From: Panaeolus papilionaceus
Taxonomy: Eukaryota; Basidiomycota; Agaricomycetes; Agaricales
NCBI GenBank assembly: GCA_015501605.1
Contig: JADNRZ010000010.1
Coordinates: 1,116,001-1,180,000, forward strand
DNA length: 64,000 nucleotides
Direction: 5' to 3'
Both the position numbers and the translations under genes were made by a program. Positions 21,613 through 30,140 of the stretch are shown one piece after another. Positions within the stretch are counted from its first letter, which is position 1. Every line of letters begins with the position of its first letter. The notes under the pieces were generated by a model. It worked only from the letters and a program-made list of their open reading frames with translations. It did no database searches and was not told the origin of the DNA.

Positions 21613-22895
21613 CTAACTTGAACCACTTGGGCGACACACTCCATCCTTTACTGCAAGCTGCCCTAGCTTCGAAATCTCGGCGTCGGTATATGTGAAATAC
21701 CTGTCTTTCGGTACATTGGCGAAGGCTTTTTCGAAGCGCTCATTGGTGTTCACAGCGCCATCGACCTTACGAATCCAAACGCACTGAAGCATCTGCGGGA
21801 ATTTTTTCAAACTGGAGTCCGAAGTTAGCCACAACATACAGAGATCAGCTAAGGGGCCTCAAAATGCTCACATGTCGCCATAGACTTCCGGGTCTTTTTG
21901 AGTCGAATCCCCGATCATCATCCATTTCTTGTTGGGATAAAATGACTGCAGCATCGTTATGGATTCCATCTTGTGCTTGTATGTTGTGTCGCTGCTACTG
22001 GCAATAAACTCGATGACATCCTTCGGATCGAAAACTGTGAGATTCTGCAGCATAATAGGTCCTCGTGCAGAATCATAGGACTTTTCGATGAAACCGTGCA
22101 GGAGGGGATAAAGCTGGAATGGAGACCCCGAGACATAGACGAACTGTGGGTTGTCAAGCTTACTGGCCAGGGTAGCGTAGAGCTGGGGCATTCCTGGAAC
22201 GACCTTTGGTTCATCAAGGAGCGTTGACCGGATGAGAGCGTTCTTGTTCAGGACGTTTGAGATTTTGACGGTATCATCGATGTCTTGAGAAAACAAAAAA
22301 TTAGAATGGTTCTGTGTGGTTGTATATCAGGGTTAAACGCACCAGAAATTACACCGAACCCGCTATCGGGAGAGCGAAAGACGGTGGCTTTGAATTGCCT
22401 ATCATCACCAGGGGAGAGCTTGATTGAGGCGGGGAGGTTGCGATCATTCCCGTTACAAGTACCGAGGGGAACCTTTTGTCTGACAAGACCGAGGTTGGAG
22501 AAACCACCCGTTTCCTGCAGGGTTACCGCCTGCGTACAGCCAGCAATATCCACCTTGACCTTCTCCCTAGATAGTCCCAGAGACGAAATGAGCCGGACGC
22601 GGTCCCTCAACCTCCCTACTTGATCCCCGACCACATCAATCCCTTTGAGTTTGAGGATGACGGTAATGGCACCCGCTAAGAATCCAGTACTGGTCCTTCG
22701 CTTTGCCACAAACGCTTGGAGAGATGCCTGGGTGTTGCCGGGGTTTGTTGAATCAGGGAATGCGGGTGCATCGAACAGGACATAATCTAGGTCGGTGGAG
22801 ACGGAACCATCGTCGCGTCGTTCGTGGGGGGAAGTTGGAAGCGCAACGACGGAGGCAGTCGCCGCCAAAACCGTGCAATACTTGACGAAGCGCAT
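21613..22895 (-). CDS. App1-type phosphatidate phosphatase-like protein with signal peptide
   Basis: HAD-superfamily phosphatase of the DUF2183/App1 catalytic family; yeast App1 hydrolyses phosphatidate at actin/endocytic sites. The first exon runs from the ATG at 22895, with MRFVKYCTVLAATASVVALP as a clear signal peptide followed by a dibasic ERRDD site. About 160 residues of beta-rich N-domain follow (ITVILKLKGIDVVG). The exon junction creates GVISDIDDTVK, the DxDx(T/V) nucleophile motif. Then come YVSGSPFQLYPLLHGFIE, KMESITMLQSFYPNKKWMMI and GDSTQKDPEVYGDM (the metal-binding GDS/QKD block), and the C-terminal exon QCVWIRKVDGAVN. All catalytic blocks are present. The odd point is the secretory signal, since yeast App1 is cytosolic; basidiomycetes may have secreted versions. 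A TATAAAC element lies 43 nt upstream. Confidence 0.9.
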
Positions 22896-23497
22896 TCTGT
22901 GGTCGCTGAGCGGGTTTTCAAGGCGTCAATCCGAGGTGTTTATACGAGGCTTAGGTTCGGAAGCTCAAGAGACCAGCTACTTGAGATGAGGGTGCGTGCA
23001 GAGGGCGCCAGGCAAGATTTGATATCTAGCGACGCATGTGTTAAATAATCACAGGATTCCTTCTCAGCAGGGGCACCTGCTGGAAGACGTTGTGGGTACC
23101 ATGGAAAATAAGCCCTTGATTGGTTAGGTTCGTAGGTGACATCCTGTCAGTTGACTATATCGACATTGTTTTTAGAATTCAGGCCCATTCAAGTGGAAGT
23201 CTTGGTCACTGTCAATGGCGACCATCGATCAAGCTACTTTCCAGCTTCGCCTACTTGCAAGTGATCTTGAAAGGTTTCATCCCTTCCAAAGTATTTTGAA
23301 AAAGTCAGATTGATCAGTGAAAGCAGACCGTTAACAGATGGGTATAGTAACAATAATGTAGTGTGCTAATATTACAATGATAGATCAGGCCAAATTAAAC
23401 TATTATGCTATAAATATGATGGAAAGAGTTTCCTCGTACTGAGATCCAAGTGTCCAATTTAAATATGACCATCGCCCAGCTGAACCGCGCGTGATGC
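22896..23497. other. Intergenic, promoter of the App1-like gene and 3' flank of the methyltransferase
   Basis: Nothing else is seen apart from the TATA box near its left end. Confidence 0.6.
22938..22944 (-). promoter_or_regulatory. TATA box of the App1-like gene
   Basis: TATAAAC on the minus strand, 43 nt upstream of the ATG at 22895, implying a very short leader. Confidence 0.45.
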
Positions 23498-24261
23498 TTA
23501 GAACACGCCGGGGATGACGCGCCATCTGACCTTGTTTGCCCACTCCTTCCACTCTTTTCCGAATGCTTGAGCGACAATGGCATCTTCATGGACAAGACGA
23601 CGGCAGATCATGAAGAATGGCTGGGTGATGATGAATCCGAGAGTGCCAAGTACTAGCCATGCAGTGGGGGACTTGTAGATTTCGCTCTCATAGAGCCATG
23701 AGCCAGCGAAGGGATAGAAGAGTGACATTCCGAGGTAGGAGATGAAGACGCCGGAATATGAAGGGTGGCGCACATAGGCGTAAGGACCCGTGGTGATGAG
23801 TTTGTGGTCCTTGAGGATGGCGACTTCAAAGAGGAAATGCCTTCCGAGCTCCCTGTAGCACCAGTAGCGCAGGCCGCAGCCAGCGAGGACGATGAGGCAG
23901 CCTAGTGTGGCCCAGATATTTAGTGCAATGGAATTGGGATCACGGTTTGGGAGAAGCAGCGCGAGTGTGTTCTTGCTCCATTCCGTCCCTGGGAATTGAG
24001 CCGCAACAATGACGGCTATCTCGGCGATGGTATGTAGCCAGACAGCGTACTGTAGGAGACCATGTCATTTGGCTTTATAGACCTCCAAAGACGAGATAAA
24101 ATACTGACCTTGCCAACGAAAGTTGCATCAGAGATGTTCATAATGCCGTCCCGCATTTTGCGTTGTTCTTTGGGTGCGGCAGGGTTGGGCGGGCTCATCC
24201 CCACATGGATGGCTGCGGCCATAGCTAGAGAGACTGGGATTCTTGCGAGTGCAGCGTTCAT
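23498..24261 (-). CDS. Isoprenylcysteine carboxyl methyltransferase-family protein (234 aa)
   Basis: Membrane methyltransferase of the ICMT/Ste14 family, which methylates the C-terminal prenylcysteine of CAAX proteins in the ER. Two exons, 24261-24109 and 24049-23498, join in phase 0 to give 234 residues, close to yeast Ste14 (239). The start is the first ATG in frame. Hydrophobic segments are LHTIAEIAVIVAAQF, IWATLGCLIVLAGCGLRYW, SGVFISYLGMSLFYPFAGSW and AWLVLGTLGFIITQPFFMI. The cofactor-binding block is LITTGPYAYVRHPSYSG, and the C-terminal signature is RRLVHEDAIVAQAFGKEWKE followed by a conserved Arg. Basidiomycetes often have several such genes, so this may be a paralogue rather than the main Ste14. 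In mushrooms the pathway also matures mating pheromones; no pheromone precursor was found nearby. Confidence 0.88.
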
Positions 24262-24328
24262 TGTTGAGCTGGGCGAACTGGGTGGGTTGGGAGTTGTTTG
24301 TGAGGACAATACACCATATTCCTTGCGG

Positions 24329-24336
24329 TTTTATAT
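24329..24336 (-). promoter_or_regulatory. TATA box of the methyltransferase gene
   Basis: ATATAAAA on the minus strand, about 70 nt upstream of the ATG at 24261. Confidence 0.5.
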
Positions 24337-24565
24337 GTAGCCCAGCACCGTGAAAAGCACAGCTCTGACTTGATCTCATGCCGACATCCAGGGAGGGTGA
24401 GGAGCTTGCGCGCGCACAGTTGCTTCCGACGCGCCCGGAAGATCACCACTTCCCCCGCTCTGTTTGGGTGCCCGATATGGGAAGCTCAACGGTTTCGTAT
24501 TCGTCGATGCTCATTTCCCATTGAGTATGTCATGTTGCATCTGACTTCTTCCCATAAATGACCTG

Positions 24566-24603
24566 CAGAGCCTCGTGTCAGGCTGATGACAGGCTCTGTT
24601 TTT
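24566..24603 (+). other. Stem-loop followed by T5
   Basis: CAGAGCCT and AGGCTCTG pair perfectly. Inside them GTCA pairs with TGAC across a 6-nt loop, with a 3-nt bulge, and TTTTT follows directly. It looks like a small structured RNA end or Pol III stop, but no RNA gene is recognised upstream. Confidence 0.5.
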
Positions 24604-24628
24604 AGAACAGCATGCCATATTGGTGAGA

Positions 24629-25012
24629 TTATCGAAGCCACAGAAATACAAAGGAACTAGTCACAATAAAGGATCCAAACCTAGCCAGGATCAATATGTT
24701 GAGTTCCGAGTCAACATTACAATTATCCGCTGCTATTTTCGAAGGTACTGATGACTCATGCGCAAGATCCTGAGAGAAAATCTGGTCTAAATCCATGGTT
24801 AACAGATACCAGGCAGCTATCCACACATACGCCCATAACTCAGCGATTCTCGTAATAGCCCGAAATGTTCGAGTTTCCGAGCCTCTGCATTCCTCAGGGG
24901 TGGCGTTTCCCAGCACCCGGAACTCAGAAAGCTTTACCGAGAGCCACAACTGCATGAAACCCAGGTTGATCACACATCGAGACGTTCTTTCTCTGCGGTT
25001 CCTGGGATACAT
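24629..25012 (-). CDS. Possible small protein with two hydrophobic segments (127 aa)
   Basis: An ATG-initiated frame (MYPRNRRERTSRCVINLGFM) of 127 codons with two candidate membrane segments: ITRIAELWAYVWIAAWYLL and NILILARFGSFIVTSSFVFL. No family is recognised, no intron is evident, and no promoter element is clear. It lies upstream of the methyltransferase on the same strand. It could be a small membrane protein, a remnant, or a chance frame; the hydrophobic pattern is the only support. Confidence 0.25.
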   Translation of the reverse strand: MYPRNRRERTSRCVINLGFMQLWLSVKLSEFRVLGNATPEECRGSETRTFRAITRIAELWAYVWIAAWYLLTMDLDQIFSQDLAHESSVPSKIAADNCNVDSELNILILARFGSFIVTSSFVFLWLR

Positions 25013-26438
25013 TCGAAACAATCACTGACAGATCAACCGAGCCATTTCGGAAGAGTGCTGAGATACAGTGGTGATGGGATGCCCAGAGAAATAACGTCCG
25101 TTAATCATGGCGATGCTTCAACGAAGATGTTGACAACAATCTCATGTATGGCTTCCTGTGGTGCGCTGAGAAGGGTCTGTGCGTTGCATAGCGAGGTTTG
25201 GCCATGAAGAACAAACGCGGTTCAGCACAGTGATGGCAAGCTGTGCGCCGCGGCTGCGATCACTGGGTCTTCGCGAATGAGTGCCGTTGCAATCACTGAT
25301 TGCAACGATATAATTAGAAATTGGGATTAATTTAGACATTTGAATTCTCCTTCAAGCACCTGTCGCATCGCCTGAAAAAGAAGTTCTGTCGAAGGCGCAT
25401 AGCACAGGCGCATCAACTTCGTCGGGCGGCCAGGAACTGCGCTTTGGGGAAATAGACAAAATATTTTGTCCAGCCTTTCAATCTCCAAGATGACTCGATT
25501 TGTTGCTCCATCTCTGAACTTCGTAAAATGCAGTGTTCAACATACTTTGGAGCTAAAATGATTCGTTCGCCTTCGCAATAACGATGGTGCACCCCTGAAC
25601 TTACATATTGCTCCGTTGTTGTAGGCATTATGTTTTTCTCCTCACATAAAGAGGATTAGCGCAATCTGCTATGCAGATATTTGACGCCCATCTGTTAGTC
25701 CACCTAGGTTTGGTAACATACCAGGCATTATAGGCGATTGTGGGCGAAGAGTACGTATCTACCCAGCGGCGTGGTCGCAAATCATTGGCACAGCTTTCCC
25801 CAGCTTTCCCTCAAGCTGTGCAGCCAGCAACGTCAATTGGATTTTCTTCTGGAACACGTATGACTCTGTGACGACAAGGTTAGGTCTTGAATCGGTTGTT
25901 GGACTATGGTATTGATGCACCCTGCGTAGAGGACTTTGCCCAAAATCCAAGTTGTCGACCGGCTGAGACGTTGATGACACATATTTCCCACGGAGCCGAA
26001 GTATAAAACCAACGCTTCATCAGCCTTTGACCACCCACTAGTAAGTACTGATTTACAGCTCTAAGCCATATATTTGTTCGAATTTTGGATCGTCAGCAAG
26101 GCCAACTCATACTATGACATATGGTTCGAAAAAGCGAAACAGTTGTCGCTAAATTGTCGAACATTGATCCATATGATCATTTACAAATTGCAAAATAAAT
26201 AGTGTTAGGGACAAAGCCGACGAGGCCAGAAAAGCAATCATGCCGGTATTAATTGGATTATAAGATCTAGCTGCATTAAGTCAAGATAGAAGGTGAGTTT
26301 AGTACATAGAGTGGGGTATAGGAGAGTCCAAATCGGGGTATAGTTTGAAATGTCGAATGGACGACAATAATCACGATAACCAGAGAGTCAGGTTGTGGCG
26401 GGCCCGTGCGTAAGATGTTGAGAAGAACAAAACATAAT
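25013..26438. other. Intergenic stretch with a perfect 23-nt palindrome
   Basis: No convincing gene. Two short minus-strand frames start with ATG (25628, MPTTTEQYVSSGVHHRYCEG, 71 codons; 25339, MSKLIPISNYIVAISDC, 65 codons) but have no recognisable domain. An inverted repeat, CACAGCTT/AAGCTGTG, flanks a 16-nt loop at 25789-25820. The palindrome at 25285-25307 is listed separately. Confidence 0.5.
25285..25307. repeat. Perfect palindrome, 11-bp arms
   Basis: Arm CGTTGCAATCA, a single central C, then the exact reverse complement of the arm. It is suitable as a dimeric transcription-factor site (the ATTGC half-site recalls bZIP/C-EBP-type sites) or a cruciform. Confidence 0.85.
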
Positions 26439-27511
26439 CTAGCGGTGTGCTAAAACCTTGACAAGATTTTCGCCTTCATAAACAAATGGAGCAATGTTGA
26501 TACCCTGCCCAGACAAAATTGATGAGCATTCTTGAGAATACTCAAGAGCTATTCAAAATAAAAGACGCACCTTTGAGCTAGCAACCGGCTCTGTGTCTAG
26601 GTACCAATGCTTCTCCTCCGGGGTGAAGTCGTTCAGCGCAACCATTACACACTCGCAGGTCGGCCAATACTTCTCGAGCTCGCAGACGAGTCGAATGACT
26701 TCCTTGGGCAGGGTGGAGCTCGACCGAGCATCATCAATGAGTTTTTGGATATCGCGTTCCCTGTAGCAGTTCAAGTGCAAAGCGACGGCTGGGGGAGGCT
26801 CGGCGCGACCAGTTGCCTCACGAAATTTGGTATAGATATCCTCGGGACTAAGAATAAAAGGCAGGGTCTATTTGTACGGAACCAAAATTCCATGTGTAGA
26901 AGAACTCACATTCTTGGTATGTTCCACCTCTCAGCAACCACATCAGGTATCTCGAATGTCTTCTCAATACGGTGGGTGGGCTCATCGCCGCCTGCTGCTT
27001 CGAACCACAAACCAGGTACCGAATTGCATGAAGCAAGTGGAACACGGGCCAACCACTCTGAAGACCTCCTATAATACTCGATGTACGGCTGATCAAGATA
27101 CTGAAGGTCGTCCACCCTGGGGGCCTCCCTCTCGGGCTCTGACTCTGCCGTAGAATCAGAGAATATAGACGAGTAGTGGTCGAATTCTGAGCCAGGGGAT
27201 GGATAGTTAGACTTTTTTTTGCCCTTTTCGCTGTATCTAGAGTCTTCGGTGCATTCCGTTGGGCATCCGTTGTCCTTGAGTTCGATGGTCTCGCCATTAT
27301 CAGCGGCCATTGTTTCTACCTGTAGAAGCTCTGGGTCGGAATTTTCGAGATGTCGGTTTGTTGGGAAAAAGTAGCCTGTTAAGAGTATAGCTGCTTGTCC
27401 TGGGGAATCGAAGAGGAAGCGCTTTTGGGTGTAGAGTGTGAGGCGAAAACAATAGTCAGCGTACTGGAACAGAAATGCGGCGTAAAGCGTATCGTAAGGC
27501 TGAGTTGGCAT
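26439..27511 (-). CDS. Unrecognised three-exon protein (314 aa)
   Basis: Exons 27511-26910, 26847-26571 and 26504-26439 join in phase, with GTGAGT and GTGCGT donors. The product is 314 residues with no signal peptide or membrane segment. The N-terminus (YDTLYAAFLFQYADYCFRLT) and the second exon (DIQKLIDDARSSSTLPKEVI, CELEKYWPTCECVMVALNDF) look folded. The segment between about 70 and 130 is charged and Ser-rich. The last exon is only 21 residues (GINIAPFVYEGENLVKVLAH R). Regular phase joins and codon use argue for a real gene, but I do not recognise the family. Confidence 0.72.
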
Positions 27512-28586
27512 CTAGGTCATGGCTTGGTCCCTCATTTCTTCTAGTATTGTTAATATCTTCTACGAGGTGAGAGATCACTCTGGGAAGAGTGGTAGTGCTT
27601 GTAACATGAGAATTAGGCGAAGATGGTCGGTTGTTGAGACAATACATGCATTCGGAATAATGACGATCGCCGTTAAGATGAGCTAGACAATTGAGGAGTA
27701 GTCCACGTCGGTGGTGATTGGTGAGGTTAGCGATGTTCTCAAAATGAGGGCGAGTGCGTCAAGGGGACATAAACATAGTTGGGGTCATGTGGACTCTGGC
27801 TTCCTTCAGAGAGGATTGAAGAGACGAAGTGCAAGGTAGTTGAATGAGAAAAGAGGCTTCTAGATTTTAAAAGTGCTTTTCATCATTTGGTTCTGTAGAT
27901 TTACCTTATAAGGAAGGTCGTGGTTTACTTTGACCTCCCATTGTGCCTCTTGGGGCTTCATTGTCAACCTAATGGCAGCTCCCAAGGGATAGTTTGACCC
28001 ATGACATGGCTCCGCCTGACGGTCTAACTGCTTTCAACATAAAAAATTTACAGTGCATATGAATTTAAATCAGGTTCTTTCGTTAAATGTGCTGAAATCC
28101 ATATTTTCACGAAATGCTCAGGCGCCCAAATGCAGCGCTAGGGTAAGAATGGTTTGATGGCCCGGATGACTAATTACATCAACTCCCACGGTGGCACAGG
28201 CTGGGTGTGGTTGTGGGGTTAACGGCACGGCGTTACCTTTCTACCATGACCACCCCAATCCTCTTCCATTCCACGCTTTTAATAATAAAGTCTTCATCAT
28301 AACGAAATGGACTGCTGGTGTGATAGTGTTATCTCTATGTGGACACGGCTGCAAGACCCCACAGAAGGACATCTCAAGGCTGTGTGTAAGGCAGTTTAAT
28401 GGAGATAAATCACTTTCAAAGCACACGTTTTTCTATTTTACGGATTCTGGTTCTCTCTTGATCTTCCTCGAGGTTCTTGACCACCACCTCGTACGCCCTA
28501 CACTCGACTTGACTAGGTTAACTGGGCATGAGGTACGTTGCCCTAGTTCATTTATAAAATTCGTCGTTTTAACCTCTGATTGTTCC
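27512..28586. other. Divergent intergenic region
   Basis: Between the leftward 314-aa orphan and the rightward membrane protein. An open frame continuous with the membrane protein runs from about 28191 but starts with GTG, and its N-terminal part (CGCGVNGTALPFYHDHPNPL) is not clearly coding. It may hold an unrecognised upstream exon. Confidence 0.45.
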
Positions 28587-29574
28587 ATGATACCCTTTAG
28601 AAATGACATGCTTTCCACCATCTATGAACGAGAGGATCAGAAAAACATCCTTCAACAGTTGATGCCAGATCATGAATTCACCTGCTACAACCTACCATTT
28701 GGTGCTCTTGGGTTCATATCTCATGTCCTCACCTATTACACCCTTGTCTGCCTCTGGTACGGACGCAAGCCCCTATGGCCGTTCAAGCGAATGGACAACA
28801 CGAAGCTTGATCTCATTTTGGGAGGCATAGGTGTCTCCGTGTGTATCGTCATGTCAATTTTTACGATGATCAACTGCAAGAACACTTGGCAACTACTAGT
28901 CATTGCCGTTTGGAAAATGAGCATGTCCTTGCTCAATGGGCTTACTGCCCTTCATATTGCCATCCTTATCGTCCACAATAATGATATGGAGAAGGCGAGG
29001 GAGGAGATGAGGGAAAGGAGAAGCTCTGACGATGCAATAGAGGCAGTAGAGGCTGCAGAGCGCATGGAACAGTCTGAAGTTGTCGAAGAACCACGACCAG
29101 TAGCCATCATACAGTCCAAAAGGGCCGTCTGGTGGGTTCTCCTATGTAAGCGTAATCCTTATTGTTTCATGAAGTTTGGTTACACTTTACTTAGACTAAC
29201 TCTTCTATATTGTAGATCTACCTGGCATGATAGCTGGAATGGCTGGACTTATGAACCTGGTTGTTCAAGTGGGTGATCGCATTCCCGACGTCGTTAGATT
29301 GACCATCGCTTTTTACCTTATCGTCGGAGCCGGCCTGTTGGTTGGCATTGTGGCCGCGCTAATAATCTGCTGGCAAGGCGGAGGCGCGCCGCATAAGGTC
29401 GCTGCGACCGGTTTCGCATCTGCGGTGGTGATGTTCATTGTTCTCGGTGCGTTCTATTCGGACTGGTGCCTCGGAATTATGCTGGATAACTTGCTTGGAA
29501 CGCCTTCTTCGGATAAGTCTGGTTTTTATTGGACTTATTTCATAGCGAAGCGTCTCACTATGTTCAGTTTGTAA
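28587..29574 (+). CDS. Multi-pass membrane protein of unknown function (about 305 aa)
   Basis: Two exons, 28587-29145 and 29216-29574, join in phase (CTC CTA T|AT). About six hydrophobic segments are visible: ALGFISHVLTYYTLVCLWY, LILGGIGVSVCIVMSIFTMI, LLNGLTALHIAILIV, VWWVLLYLPGMIAGMAGLMN, LTIAFYLIVGAGLLVGIVAA and SAVVMFIVLGAFYSDWCLGI. A charged cytosolic-type loop rich in Glu/Ala/Arg sits between segments 3 and 4. The PDHEFTCYNLPFGALGF block before the first helix recalls a membrane-protein family that I believe is common in agaricomycetes but cannot name. The start is uncertain: ATGs at 28587 and 28608 are both in frame, and an intron acceptor (CCTTTAG) lies between them, so an upstream exon is possible. 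Confidence 0.75.
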
Positions 29575-30140
29575 CTATACTATATACTTTACTCTCACGA
29601 CATACACTATACACGATTAGGGTGTTATTTATTTTTGGCCATTGAACGTCCAGGGCATATCCATGGTCTCCTTCGTTAGAGGCATTTCCTTCCATGCGAG
29701 TGCTTGCAGACACTCTGTTCCCGGAGGCTTATCTCAACCCTTTGGCACGTTCGGTTTCATTATTGTTCCGTCACTACCTTGAGAAACTAAGTACCAACAC
29801 GCTGTCGTCTTGTTGGTAAATGTTCAAACATTCTTACTGCCTCACACTCCACAACCTCGCTCGATAAGCTGCGCACCCAGAAAATTGCGTTCCATGGGCT
29901 TCTTATATACATTAGAAATTGTTTTATTGGTAGGTTAAATTGATATGCTCTCACCATAATTAAACTTGAGGACAGGCTCAGGACTTTCTTCTAAGCAACC
30001 AATTTAAATTAGGGGCGCGTTGATGCCAACACGTTTTAAGGGTTTGGTCACGAGATCAGCGAGGTGCGACTTCCTCGTCCTAACACACAGAGTTCCTTAA
30101 ACAATAACCACCACCAGCATCTTGCTCGGGGGTCCTGTTC
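29575..30140. other. Intergenic, promoter of the F-box/WD40 gene
   Basis: No gene and no clear TATA box. The last 40 nt are CA-rich (AACAATAACCACCACC), resembling a leader. Confidence 0.55.

Noticed and set aside
24261..24309. Longer N-terminus of the methyltransferase (starting at 24309)
   Set aside because: That start is TTG; the first in-frame ATG is at 24261 and gives the normal family length.
27773..28590. 5' extension of the membrane-protein frame from a GTG at 28191
   Set aside because: The extension has no ATG and its composition is unlike the rest; an intron acceptor lies at about 28599, so the frame is probably intronic or upstream sequence.
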